From Marinifilum flexuosum (GTDB lineage: Bacteria > Bacteroidota > Bacteroidia > Bacteroidales > Marinifilaceae): 64,000 bases of DNA. Below are positions 7,909 through 16,316 of this stretch, piece after piece. Position 1 is the first letter of the stretch, and each line of letters opens with the position of its first letter. The DNA is taken from NCBI RefSeq assembly GCF_003610555.1, contig NZ_RAPQ01000008.1:2368620-2432619 (forward strand). The letters run 5' to 3'. Below the pieces are notes generated by a model that saw only the letters and a list, made by a program, of their open reading frames with translations, did not search any database and was not told the origin of the DNA. The position numbers and the translations under genes are program-made.

Positions 7909-8757
7909 TCAACCAAATTTACCGGTTAGATATTCTTCGGTGCGCTTGTCTTTAGGTGTGGTAAACATTTGCTTGGTCTTGCCATATTCTACCAACTCTC
8001 CCAGGTACATAAACATTGAGTAGTCGGAGATACGTGCTGCCTGCGACATGTTGTGTGTTACCAATACGATGGTAAAGTCTTTCTTCAATTTTACCAGCAA
8101 GTCTTCAATTTTAGAAGTTGCAATAGGGTCAAGTGCCGAAGTAGGTTCATCCAGCAAAATAATGTCAGGAGTATAAGCCAAGGCACGTGCAATGCACAAC
8201 CTTTGCTGCTGTCCGCCAGATAAGAAAGTTCCTCGGTTGTGAAGTGTATCTTTTACCTCGTCCCACAAGCCAACTTCGCGAAGAGACCTCTCTACAATCT
8301 CATCTTTTTCCGATCTTTTTAGCTTAATTCCATTCAGGTTAAAACCTGCAATTACATTGTCGTAAATGCTCATGGTTGGAAATGGGTTTGGACGTTGAAA
8401 CACCATGCCAATCTTTCTTCTCAATTGAATAGGATTCAGTTCGTAGATGTTTTCATCACCCAGGTAAACTCCACCTTTATTGTGAGTATTAGGATACAAT
8501 TCGTGCATGCGGTTAATGGCTCTTAAAAGCGTACTTTTTCCGCATCCTGAAGGACCCATAATTGCTGTAATTTTGTTTTTTGCGATGCCAGCAGATACAT
8601 TTTGTATTGCATACTTATCACCTCCGTACGAAACCGATAAGTCATCGATTTTTAAAACAGGAGATTCAATCTTTTCAATAGGATTCTTTATCACGACCTT
8701 CTCTTTATATTTTTGCTCTGTAGGCATTTGCTCTTGTTTTAGTATTGTACTTTCCAT
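7909..8757 (-). CDS. pstB: phosphate ABC transporter ATP-binding protein PstB
   Basis: ATPase of the high-affinity phosphate importer. Walker A GPSGCGKST, Q-loop region MVFQRPNPFPTMSIYDN, ABC signature LSGGQQQR, Walker B IILLDEPTSALD and the switch His in VTHNM are all present; RPNPFP is characteristic of PstB. The frame is open up to 8868, but that would overlap pstA by 130 bp; ATG 8757 (MESTILKQEQMP) overlaps pstA by only 19 bp and gives about 282 aa, close to family length plus a short N-terminal extension. Confidence 0.95.
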   Translation of the reverse strand: MESTILKQEQMPTEQKYKEKVVIKNPIEKIESPVLKIDDLSVSYGGDKYAIQNVSAGIAKNKITAIMGPSGCGKSTLLRAINRMHELYPNTHNKGGVYLGDENIYELNPIQLRRKIGMVFQRPNPFPTMSIYDNVIAGFNLNGIKLKRSEKDEIVERSLREVGLWDEVKDTLHNRGTFLSGGQQQRLCIARALAYTPDIILLDEPTSALDPIATSKIEDLLVKLKKDFTIVLVTHNMSQAARISDYSMFMYLGELVEYGKTKQMFTTPKDKRTEEYLTGKFG

Positions 8758-9632
8758 TTTCTTGCGATTGCTTTGGCTGATAAATTCAGACCTAAGATTA
8801 ATAGTAATAGGAATAAGGAGGCACTCCATATCATATTTACCAGGTTGGGATCGTTGTAAAATTCCCAAACCAAAAGAGGTACAGCACTCGAAGGTTCTGT
8901 AATATTGGTGTTGATAACCGTACTTCCCAAAGCTGTAAGCATAAGAGGAGCTGTTTCTCCTGCAATACGTGATATTCCAAGGATTACTCCGGTAAGGATA
9001 CCTGAAATTCCTGTTGGTAAAATCACTTTAAGGATTACCTTGTGATAAGGAACACCTAGAGATAAGGCAGCTTCCTTTAATGTTCCTGGAATCATTTTTA
9101 AGGTTTCTTCAGTTGAACGGACAATAGATGGCAACATCATAATCGATAAGGCAACACTACCAGCCAACGCAGAGAAGCCGCTGGTAACTGGTTTTACGAT
9201 CCAGATGTAGCCGATTACACCCAATACGATGGATGGTACACCTTGAAGCATATCCACAATAAATCGAACCAAGCCTGCGAATTTTCCTTTGGCATTTTCG
9301 GCAAGGTATGTACCGCATATAATTCCCAGCGGGATAGCAATTAATGAAGCCAAGCCAACAATAATAAGCGTACCAACAATACCATTGGCAATACCACCAG
9401 GTATAATCTCATTGTTGGCTACTGCAATCATTGCTTCCATGGTATCCGGAGCCTCCTCGAAGATAAAACTGATGTTTAACTGACGATATCCCTTTATTGC
9501 CAATTGGTATAAAATCAGGAACAAAGGCACACCTGAAAGGAAAGCAAGGAAAATCATTCCATTGGTAAAGATCTTGTCTTTCAACAAGCGTTGCTTCATC
9601 TTCCTGTCTGATATTTCTGTAGAGATATTCAT
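8739..9632 (-). CDS. pstA: phosphate ABC transporter permease PstA
   Basis: Inner-membrane permease with about six transmembrane helices and the EAA loop RSTEETLKMIPGTLKEAALSLG that contacts PstB. The frame allows an upstream ATG at 9689, but that codon lies within a strong inverted repeat (9680-9706), and the preferred start is ATG 9632 (MNISTEISDRK), giving 297 aa. The 3' end overlaps pstB. Confidence 0.93.
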   Translation of the reverse strand: MNISTEISDRKMKQRLLKDKIFTNGMIFLAFLSGVPLFLILYQLAIKGYRQLNISFIFEEAPDTMEAMIAVANNEIIPGGIANGIVGTLIIVGLASLIAIPLGIICGTYLAENAKGKFAGLVRFIVDMLQGVPSIVLGVIGYIWIVKPVTSGFSALAGSVALSIMMLPSIVRSTEETLKMIPGTLKEAALSLGVPYHKVILKVILPTGISGILTGVILGISRIAGETAPLMLTALGSTVINTNITEPSSAVPLLVWEFYNDPNLVNMIWSASLFLLLLILGLNLSAKAIARKWKVQY

Positions 9633-9679
9633 TTCTTGTATAAAAACCTTTTTTTTTATTAAATTTTTTGGTTTAGTTC

Positions 9680-9706
9680 CGATATGCATTTTTCAAATGT
9701 ATATCG
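9680..9706. repeat. pstC-pstA intergenic inverted repeat
   Basis: Arms cgatatgcattt / aaatgtatatcg with a 3-nt loop and one mismatch. No T run follows, so it is more likely an RNA stability or processing hairpin, or a protein site, than a terminator. Confidence 0.5.
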
Positions 9707-9718
9707 GTATTATAAAGG

Positions 9719-10573
9719 CTAAGCCGATAATTTTTTCATGATTAACTTTCCGATATAATTCACGATACCAGTGATGACGAAGAGGATCAATCCAATCTCG
9801 ATAAGAGCAGTGTATTTTAAACCTTCTGCTTCGCCAAACTGGTTGGCAATTAAACTGGCCATGGTATTTCCCAAATCGAAAATTCCCGTCGGCATATTAT
9901 TGGAATTACCAATCAGCATGGTAACTGCCATGGTTTCACCAATAGCTCTACCTAAGGCAAGTATGTAACCTGCAAATATTCCCGAACCTGCATTGGGAAC
10001 AATTACGTTTCTAACCACTTCGAAGCGAGTTGCTCCAAGTGAGTAAGCAGCTTCTTTTAAACTACCTGGAACCATTGAAATAACTTCGGCACCAAGAGAA
10101 GAAGCATAAGGAATAATCATGATCGCCAGAATTACCGATGATGTGAATATTCCGAATCCTTGTGCATTAAGACCCAGTTCTGCAACCAAAGGTTTTAATG
10201 CGTAAAATCCCCACAATCCGTATACAACCGATGGAATACCAGCCAACAGATCAACTACCGATCTCAAAAAGGAAGGCAAGGCACCATCTTTAAAATATTC
10301 GCCTAAGAACAAGGAAATGGAAAAGGCGAAAGGAAATGTAATGATTAGTGCCAGAATGGAGGTTAGGAGTGTACCGATAATAAATGGCAAAGCACCATAA
10401 GATTCACGTCCTTCTGTTGGATCCCATTCTGTAGAAAATAAAAATCCAAACCCAAACTCTTTAAAAGAAGGGATGGAGCCAACAAATAGTGTAGCAACAA
10501 TTCCCAGGGCAATCAGCACCATAAGAACACCACTGCTAACTAATAAATATTTGAAGATTTTTTCGCTGTTCAT
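9719..10573 (-). CDS. pstC: phosphate ABC transporter permease PstC
   Basis: A 284-aa inner-membrane permease with six predicted helices. It has family motifs WDPTEGRESYGALPFI near the N-terminus, GIPSVVYGLWGF, the EAA loop SMVPGSLKEAAYSLGATRFEV and LGRAIGETMAVTMLIGN. It pairs with PstA in the Pst importer. About 306 bp separate it from pstS, occupied by a repeat element. Confidence 0.95.
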   Translation of the reverse strand: MNSEKIFKYLLVSSGVLMVLIALGIVATLFVGSIPSFKEFGFGFLFSTEWDPTEGRESYGALPFIIGTLLTSILALIITFPFAFSISLFLGEYFKDGALPSFLRSVVDLLAGIPSVVYGLWGFYALKPLVAELGLNAQGFGIFTSSVILAIMIIPYASSLGAEVISMVPGSLKEAAYSLGATRFEVVRNVIVPNAGSGIFAGYILALGRAIGETMAVTMLIGNSNNMPTGIFDLGNTMASLIANQFGEAEGLKYTALIEIGLILFVITGIVNYIGKLIMKKLSA

Positions 10574-10680
10574 AAGATTTGAACGATTCTATAAATAATA
10601 ATGAAATTCAATGGTTACTCTTTACTTTTACAATGTAGAGCAGACAATGATGAATAACATCTATAATTTTCAAGTTGAGT

Positions 10681-10785
10681 TTTTCCCTTTAAAGGGAAAA
10701 TGCCGACAGGCAAAAGGGTGAAATAAAAATATTATCCTCAAAAAACACCCTTCTGGCTGTCGCCATCTCCCCTAAAAGGGGAGAA
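10681..10785. repeat. REP-like long inverted repeat between pstS and pstC
   Basis: Left arm 10681-10720 and right arm 10746-10785 are 40-bp imperfect inverted copies (both contain the pattern of a small CCCCT...AGGGG palindrome plus a GCCGACAGGCAAAAGGGTG-like tail). Related elements lie at 26246-26284 and 26955-26989. The transcript would form a large hairpin that could lower pstC expression relative to pstS. This fills the 306-bp gap; no gene is seen. Confidence 0.65.
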
Positions 10786-10879
10786 TCCTCAAGTTAAGCT
10801 TTTGCATATTCTTATTTCTATTTAAAAATATAGAATAGAAAGGAAATACGCTTTTTATGACTAGAGGACAATGTATGTA

Positions 10880-11947
10880 CTAAAGTGCTTTTCCGTTATA
10901 AGTTACTTTACCAAGAACTGCTTTGGCTTTAGCTACTGCAGCTTCTGGAAGTGGAGCATAGTGTACCTTTGTAGTTTCTTTTTGAGCTTCAGGACTAACA
11001 ACCCATTCAATTAGCTTGATGGTTTGAGCAGCTTGATCGGCACTTCTGTCGTTGTAGTTTTGTTCTTTGTAAAGAATTAACCATGTAAAGCTGGAGATAG
11101 GATATCCATCAGCAGCATCGGTATTGGTTAAGCTTACACGAGTATCAGCTGGCATTTCACCTTTTGCAGATGCACTTACCGACTCAACTGAAGGAAGAAT
11201 AAAGTTACCTGCTTTGTTCTGGATACTTGCTACAGGAATACCCATTGCAAAAGCATATTCAGACCCGATGTAACCAATGGCACCTTCAGTTTGGCTAATT
11301 GTACCAGCAACACCAGGGTTACCTTTAGCGCCAATACCAACAGGCCATTTTAAAGCTTTACCGGCACCAATTTGCTCTTTCCAATCCGCACTTACTTTGC
11401 TCATATAATCGCTGAAGATAAAAGTGGTACCTGATCCGTCAGAACGATAAACAACAGTGATTTCCATATCAGGAAGTTTTACACCTGGGTTTACTGCTGC
11501 AATTTTAGCATCGTTCCATTTATTGATTTTACCCATGAAAACACCTTCCATCAATTCAGGAGTGAATTTTAATTCTGGTTTTCCCGGTAGGTTGTAAGCA
11601 GCAACTACAGCACCCAAACATGTAGGAACGTGAAGTACTTCTGCTGGCATGTCGGCTAGCTTCTTGTCATTCAGGAATGCATCACTTGCTCCAAAGTCAA
11701 CAATTTTATCTTTCAAGCTTCGGATACCTCCACCTGAACCAATTCCACCATAGGTTACCAATAAACCTTTTTCTTTGGTGTAGCTCTTGAAAATTTTGTT
11801 GTAAAATGGCTGTGGGAAGGTAGCTCCGGCACCTGTTATTGTTTTAGCCTTTTTGTTGCTTGCAGTTTTATCTTTGCCTGCATTCCCGCAACTTGCCATT
11901 AAAGCAACTGCAATAACAGCAGTAAAAAGCAATTGAAATTTTTTCAT
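10880..11947 (-). CDS. pstS: phosphate-binding lipoprotein PstS
   Basis: A 355-aa periplasmic phosphate-binding protein with lipoprotein signal MKKFQLLFTAVIAVALMASC (lipobox LMASC). Motifs GAGATFPQPFYNKIF, YGGIGSGGGI, VYRSDGSGTTFIFSDYMS and GAIGYIGSEYA line the phosphate site. First gene of the pst-pho operon. Confidence 0.96.
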   Translation of the reverse strand: MKKFQLLFTAVIAVALMASCGNAGKDKTASNKKAKTITGAGATFPQPFYNKIFKSYTKEKGLLVTYGGIGSGGGIRSLKDKIVDFGASDAFLNDKKLADMPAEVLHVPTCLGAVVAAYNLPGKPELKFTPELMEGVFMGKINKWNDAKIAAVNPGVKLPDMEITVVYRSDGSGTTFIFSDYMSKVSADWKEQIGAGKALKWPVGIGAKGNPGVAGTISQTEGAIGYIGSEYAFAMGIPVASIQNKAGNFILPSVESVSASAKGEMPADTRVSLTNTDAADGYPISSFTWLILYKEQNYNDRSADQAAQTIKLIEWVVSPEAQKETTKVHYAPLPEAAVAKAKAVLGKVTYNGKAL

Positions 11948-12025
11948 CTTGGTTTAAATTTTAGTTTAAAAAACGATTGTTCTTAGATTTTTTAATATTT
12001 TAAAATCTTGTTTGATACATTTACA

Positions 12026-12062
12026 TAGTGTAAAAAGAATTAACTTGTATCTTTTCACACTA
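12026..12062. promoter_or_regulatory. inverted repeat in the pstS leader
   Basis: Arms tagtgtaaaaaga / tcttttcacacta (13 bp, one mismatch) around an 11-nt loop, between the direct repeats at 12066-12118 and the pstS start. Either an operator or a 5' UTR hairpin. Confidence 0.45.
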
Positions 12063-12065
12063 CAA

Positions 12066-12118
12066 TGTTAGAACACTAATGTTACAGGAATATTACAGCA
12101 ATGTTAATAAATCGTTAC
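12066..12118 (-). promoter_or_regulatory. candidate Pho box: TGTTAC-like direct repeats with 11-bp period
   Basis: TGTTA/TATTA/CGTTA motifs begin at 12066, 12080, 12091, 12102 and 12113. On the minus strand (direction of pstS) they read GTAACG-N5-TTAACA-N5-GTAATA-N5-GTAACA-N8-CTAACA. Six-base half-sites spaced by five bases are the known geometry of PhoB/PhoP-type boxes. Position upstream of pstS in an operon encoding its own PhoB-like regulator makes this a good operator candidate. Confidence 0.6.
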
Positions 12119-12238
12119 TAGTTGTAAGTGTCGCAAAATCAATAGTAAAGAGAGTTTTTGTAGTTGTGTGGAATCATTTTAAATAGATTTTTTATTAAAA
12201 TTATCTCTCTTTGTTACAGTTAAAATAATGTAGAAAGT

Positions 12239-12976
12239 ATGAAAAAAGATTTGCAAGAAGTCGCTGATATTATTTCAAACTCAAAAGGTATGATTGCTTT
12301 TACAGGAGCAGGAATATCTGTTGAAAGTGGAATACCTCCTTTCAGAGGACCAGATGGATTGTGGAGTAAATATGATCCCAAATGTCTGGATCTGGATTAT
12401 TTTCATTTGAATCCTGTTGAATCGTGGAAGGCCATAAAGTCGATCTTTTATGATTTTTTTGGAGAAGCAAGCTACAATGGCGCTCACAAAGTATTAGCAC
12501 AACTTGAGGAGAAAGGATTACTTAAAGCTGTGGTAACCCAAAATATCGACAATTTACATCAAGAGGCAGGTTCAAAAACGGTTTATGAATTTCATGGCAA
12601 TTCTCAGAAGTTGGTTTGTTTGCAATGTGGCAAAAGCTATGTTCCATCTGAGGTAAATTTGAATAAATTGCCTCCCAAATGTGAGCATGACAAGAAAATT
12701 CTGAAACCCGACTTTGTCTTTTTTGGAGAAGGGATTCCTGAAGCAGCCTATCGAAAATCATTGCAGGCAGCCAGAGATGCTGATGTAGTATTGGTAATAG
12801 GAACTACTGGTGAAGTAATGCCTGCTGCCATGATTCCTACCGAGGCCAAACGAAATGGAGCGGTGGTAATCGAAATCAATACCGAAGAATCGAACTATAC
12901 AGATGGAGTTACGGATTACTTTTTGCAAGGAAAGGCGAGTGAGATCTTGGAAAAGATTTATGGAATGGTGAAATGA
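12239..12976 (+). CDS. cobB: Sir2-family NAD-dependent protein deacylase
   Basis: A 245-aa sirtuin. NAD-binding motifs GAGISVESGIPPFRG (about 22-36), TQNIDNLH (about 99-106) and catalytic His in YEFHGN are intact; C-terminal GTTGEVMPAA and INTEESN complete the Rossmann fold. It removes acyl groups from lysines using NAD+. In the zinc module the first pair is CLQC, but the second pair appears as KCEHD rather than CxxC, leaving three Cys and a neighbouring His. Divergent from the pst operon. Confidence 0.92.
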   Translation: MKKDLQEVADIISNSKGMIAFTGAGISVESGIPPFRGPDGLWSKYDPKCLDLDYFHLNPVESWKAIKSIFYDFFGEASYNGAHKVLAQLEEKGLLKAVVTQNIDNLHQEAGSKTVYEFHGNSQKLVCLQCGKSYVPSEVNLNKLPPKCEHDKKILKPDFVFFGEGIPEAAYRKSLQAARDADVVLVIGTTGEVMPAAMIPTEAKRNGAVVIEINTEESNYTDGVTDYFLQGKASEILEKIYGMVK

Positions 12977-13548
12977 GATTGTAAGAGTAAAAGAATAACC
13001 CAACAACAGTCTGCGAGAACAAAATCCTGACAAAAAAATGGCAACAACACGCTGCGAGAGCCCAATCGGCCTCAAAATTTGCTTCTCGCGACCTGCGAGA
13101 GCAAAATCATGACATAAAAACGACAACAACAGCCTGCGAGAAGTAAAATGGCCTCATTTTTTTGTTCTCGCAGGCTGTTGTTCTATTTTTTGGCTCCCAA
13201 ATATGTTCTCGCAAGCTGTTGTTCTATATTTTGGCATCTAAAATTGAGAATCACAAGAATAATAAAGAAATTTTTCTTCAAGAGATAGACTTTAAAATTG
13301 TGATTTACCAAGAAGCAAGTAAGTTTAAAAACGAGCTTGTATTTATTTGATATATTGGTTTGTGAACTAAGATTTGTGATTTTGACGGGTTTGTATTTGT
13401 TGCAGAACGGACTTTCTTATGTCATTTAAGAAGGCATTATAGGCGAAAATATTTTATATTTGTTAGCGATTTTGGTGTTTGGGCTCATTTGCGAGTAGGA
13501 ACGCCATCCTTAATCAAGAATATATTTTTAATAAAAATAGAATTTCAC
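12977..13548. repeat. 41-bp-period repeat array that reverses orientation
   Basis: Four forward copies of a unit based on caacaacagcctgcgagaa begin near 13001, 13042, 13083 (partial) and 13123. Two reverse-complement copies begin near 13163 and 13204. All are spaced by 40-41 bp with about 20-bp spacers that resemble each other. The central copies form an 18-bp perfect stem (13125-13142 with 13165-13182). No convincing gene lies in this 572-bp gap; 13230-13548 shows nothing else clear. Confidence 0.75.
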
Positions 13549-14295
13549 ATGAAGTTATTAGAAGGAAAAACAGCGATTGTTACCGGTGCTTCTCGCGGTA
13601 TTGGTAAAGCGGTTGCAATTGAATTTGCAAAACAAGGTTGTAATGTTGCTTTTACTGACTTGTTCTACAATGAGCAAGCTATCGAAACTGAAAAAGAAAT
13701 TGCTTCTTACGGTGTAAAAGCAAAAGGATATGCTTCTGACGCAAGTAACTTTGCTGATACTGATAAGGTAGTTGCTGAAATCGTAAAAGAATTTGGTGCT
13801 ATTGACATCTTGGTAAACAATGCTGGTATTACTAAAGATACTTTATTAATGCGTATGACTGAAGAGCAGTGGGATGCAGTAATCAACGTGAACTTGAAAT
13901 CTGTTTTCAACTTTACCAAAGCAGCTCAAAGAACAATGTTGAAGCAGCGTAGCGGTTCTATCATCAACATGAGTTCTGTAGTTGGTGTTAGCGGTAACGC
14001 TGGTCAGTCAAACTACTCAGCTTCTAAAGCTGGTATCATCGGATTCACAAAGTCTGTAGCTAAAGAGTTAGGTTCCAGAGGTATCCGTTCTAATGCAATT
14101 GCTCCAGGTTTCATCATTACTGAAATGACTGGTAAATTACCAGAAGATGTAGTAAAAGAGTGGGCAGGAAAAATTCCATTGAAACGTGGTGGTACACCAG
14201 AAGAAATTGCTCAAACATGTGTTTACTTGGGATCAGATTTGTCTTCATACGTAACAGGTCAAACACTTCACGTTTGTGGTGGTATGAACATGTAA
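13549..14295 (+). CDS. fabG: 3-oxoacyl-ACP reductase FabG
   Basis: A 248-aa short-chain dehydrogenase. Cofactor motif TGASRGIG, NNAG, catalytic Ser in SSVVG and YxxxK in YSASKAG are present, and PGFIITEMT and the C-terminal YVTGQTLHVCGGMNM are typical of FabG. It performs the NADPH-dependent reduction step of fatty acid elongation. ATG 13549 (MKLLEGKTAIVTG) is chosen over an upstream in-frame start at 13489, which would add 20 non-family residues. Followed by a terminator. Confidence 0.93.
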   Translation: MKLLEGKTAIVTGASRGIGKAVAIEFAKQGCNVAFTDLFYNEQAIETEKEIASYGVKAKGYASDASNFADTDKVVAEIVKEFGAIDILVNNAGITKDTLLMRMTEEQWDAVINVNLKSVFNFTKAAQRTMLKQRSGSIINMSSVVGVSGNAGQSNYSASKAGIIGFTKSVAKELGSRGIRSNAIAPGFIITEMTGKLPEDVVKEWAGKIPLKRGGTPEEIAQTCVYLGSDLSSYVTGQTLHVCGGMNM

Positions 14296-14319
14296 GAAAT
14301 ATCACATATAAAGATATGA

Positions 14320-14346
14320 GCCATCTCGTTTGAGGTGGCTTTTTTT
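14320..14346 (+). terminator. terminator after fabG
   Basis: Arms gccatctc / gaggtggc around a 4-nt loop, followed by a run of seven Ts. Confidence 0.85.
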
Positions 14347-14351
14347 GTTAA

Positions 14352-14467
14352 TAGACGCAGATTTTTAGGATTTTAGATGATTGTTTATGATATGGTTCGT
14401 TGGATGATTGAACTTCGCTGAAAGTTAGGGTATCCCAATCATAAACAATCATGATCATCTGCGTCTA
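14352..14467. repeat. interrupted palindrome with 'tagacgcagat' ends
   Basis: The outer arms tagacgcagat (14352-14362) and atctgcgtcta (14457-14467) are perfectly complementary, as are the inner arms gattgtttatgat (14379-14391) and atcataaacaatc (14438-14450). Such bounded palindromes look like a small non-autonomous repeat element. It occupies most of the gap 14296-14620; the rest is AT-rich promoter-like DNA. Confidence 0.6.
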
Positions 14468-14620
14468 ATTACATGTTTTTCCTTATTTACCCAATAAGTC
14501 ACATTCCTCTTAATACATACTTCTTACAATTCACTACATCGAAACTACAGTTGATGTCAATTTGTTTTTTTCTTGTACTCTTTATTCGGAATATTGTATC
14601 GTAGGATAAAAAATTAAGAC

Positions 14621-16069
14621 ATGAGAACAAAATATAAAAACATGAAAAAACTTTTACACTTAACCTTCGCTTTGATAGCAGTATTTATGCTATCTACATT
14701 GCCAGCCAATGCAGGAAATGGAGATTGGGATATTGTGATAACCAAGAATAACAATTGGAGAGTTGAAAATATTAAAATCTCTACCAATGGCGATATTGAG
14801 TTTAATGAAGACTATACCGATGTAAAAGCCATGTCGGATGATGCTTACATTAAAATAAGCATGGTGAGTTTCGGTATGAAACGCAAGCTGTACATCAGAT
14901 CGGACGAAGGAAGAATTAACTATCGATACTATGAGGGGAGCAGAGAAGTTGATTTTGAACCTAAAGGTCGTGCCTGGATGAAGAAGATGCTTCCGGATAT
15001 TGTTAGAAATTCGGGCCTTGATCTTGAAAATAGAGTAAATAAAATCTACAAAAAATCTGGCGTTACAGGCTTTTTGAATGAATTGCAGGAAACGGATAGT
15101 GATTATTATCGTTCGCGCATGGTAAAATATTTATTAAAGAACAATAAACTAGATAAGAGCGAACTTCAAAATTTACTAAGAGAGTTTCCATATCGAATTA
15201 GTTCGGATTATGAATTGTCGCAGATTTATAAGAAGTACAATCCGGTATTTATTCAGGATCCTGAAATTTCAGCAGAATTTTTTAATAGTCTAGATGAGAT
15301 CTCATCAAATTATGAGCTTTCACAAGTTTTAAAATCGGTTTATAAATTGAATGAACTTAACGAAGAAAACTTTACCCATTTTATTGAGGCAATGGGGGAT
15401 ATTAGTTCATCTTACGAGAAATCAAACCTAATGAAGATGGCTCTTGCTGATGATAAACTGACAGAAGCTCAATTGAATAAAGTATTGAGTGAAGTTGAAG
15501 AACTTTCGTCGAGCTATGAGAAATCACAGATTATCAAATCGATTATTAAGGATGAAGGATTGTCATCTGGTAATGTGAATAAAATTATTGAATTGACCGA
15601 ATCTGTATCTTCAGATTATGAGATGGGTCAAATTATCAATTCTATGATTCGAGAAGAGATGATCAGTAATTCGAATTTAAATGAATTTACAGAATTATTG
15701 GGAAATATATCATCTGATTATACTTATAAGGGAATTCTAGATCAATTGATTGAATATGAGCAATTGGGAGAGGATCGATTTGACTTTTTATTGAAAGCTT
15801 CTGATGATATTTCATCAAGCTATGAATTAAGCAAGTTTTATAAAACCCTTTTGGTGAAAGGGAATTTGACTAAAAAGCAGCAATTAACTCTTATTTCCAA
15901 ATCAGAAAACATATCTTCTAATTACGAATTGGCAAGTTTTCTTTTAACAGCAACCCATCAAATGGATTTGGAAGATAAAGAAATTAAAGATGCGTTGATT
16001 AAGGCAACACAGGAGATAAGCTCAGAGTACGAGTATGGCAAAGTAATGAAAGCCATTTATTCAAAATGA
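14621..16069 (+). CDS. secreted SSDYE-repeat solenoid protein
   Basis: A 482-aa protein with a Sec signal (MKKLLHLTFALIAVFMLSTLPANA). The N-terminal region (about 30-130) is beta-rich, and from about residue 185 there are about nine tandem repeats of 35-36 aa, each with the motif (I/L)SS(D/S/N)YE followed by a short helix and a leucine-rich helix. The repeats look like an alpha-alpha solenoid with an invariant turn. An internal ATG at 14642 gives the tighter signal peptide and may be the true start. No enzyme motif is seen. It precedes a LytS-LytTR signalling set on the same strand, with a 247-bp gap, so an extracytoplasmic adaptor or sensor role is possible. Function unknown. Confidence 0.85.
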   Translation: MRTKYKNMKKLLHLTFALIAVFMLSTLPANAGNGDWDIVITKNNNWRVENIKISTNGDIEFNEDYTDVKAMSDDAYIKISMVSFGMKRKLYIRSDEGRINYRYYEGSREVDFEPKGRAWMKKMLPDIVRNSGLDLENRVNKIYKKSGVTGFLNELQETDSDYYRSRMVKYLLKNNKLDKSELQNLLREFPYRISSDYELSQIYKKYNPVFIQDPEISAEFFNSLDEISSNYELSQVLKSVYKLNELNEENFTHFIEAMGDISSSYEKSNLMKMALADDKLTEAQLNKVLSEVEELSSSYEKSQIIKSIIKDEGLSSGNVNKIIELTESVSSDYEMGQIINSMIREEMISNSNLNEFTELLGNISSDYTYKGILDQLIEYEQLGEDRFDFLLKASDDISSSYELSKFYKTLLVKGNLTKKQQLTLISKSENISSNYELASFLLTATHQMDLEDKEIKDALIKATQEISSEYEYGKVMKAIYSK

Positions 16070-16316
16070 AACGTCCATGAGTAAATAATTATTAACTCAC
16101 ACACGAGGATGATTATTTAGGAATGGTAAGTTCCATCTGACCTTGACAAGAAAATTATAAACAGATGAAATTAACGAAAATGTAAGAAGATCGATTTATC
16201 GGGTAAAAAACTCGATAGATCGAATTCTTAATGAAAGATTGTAATTCGACAAAATCATTGCCGTATCTTTAAATCGAGCACAGGTTTAAATGTAAAATCA
16301 GAGAAAAACCATAACC

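Noticed and set aside
13001..13223. CRISPR array
   Set aside because: Repeats are imperfect, change orientation, and the spacers resemble each other; no cas gene is nearby.
13162..13350. 62-aa open frame
   Set aside because: Starts inside the repeat array; its N-terminus is encoded by repeat units.
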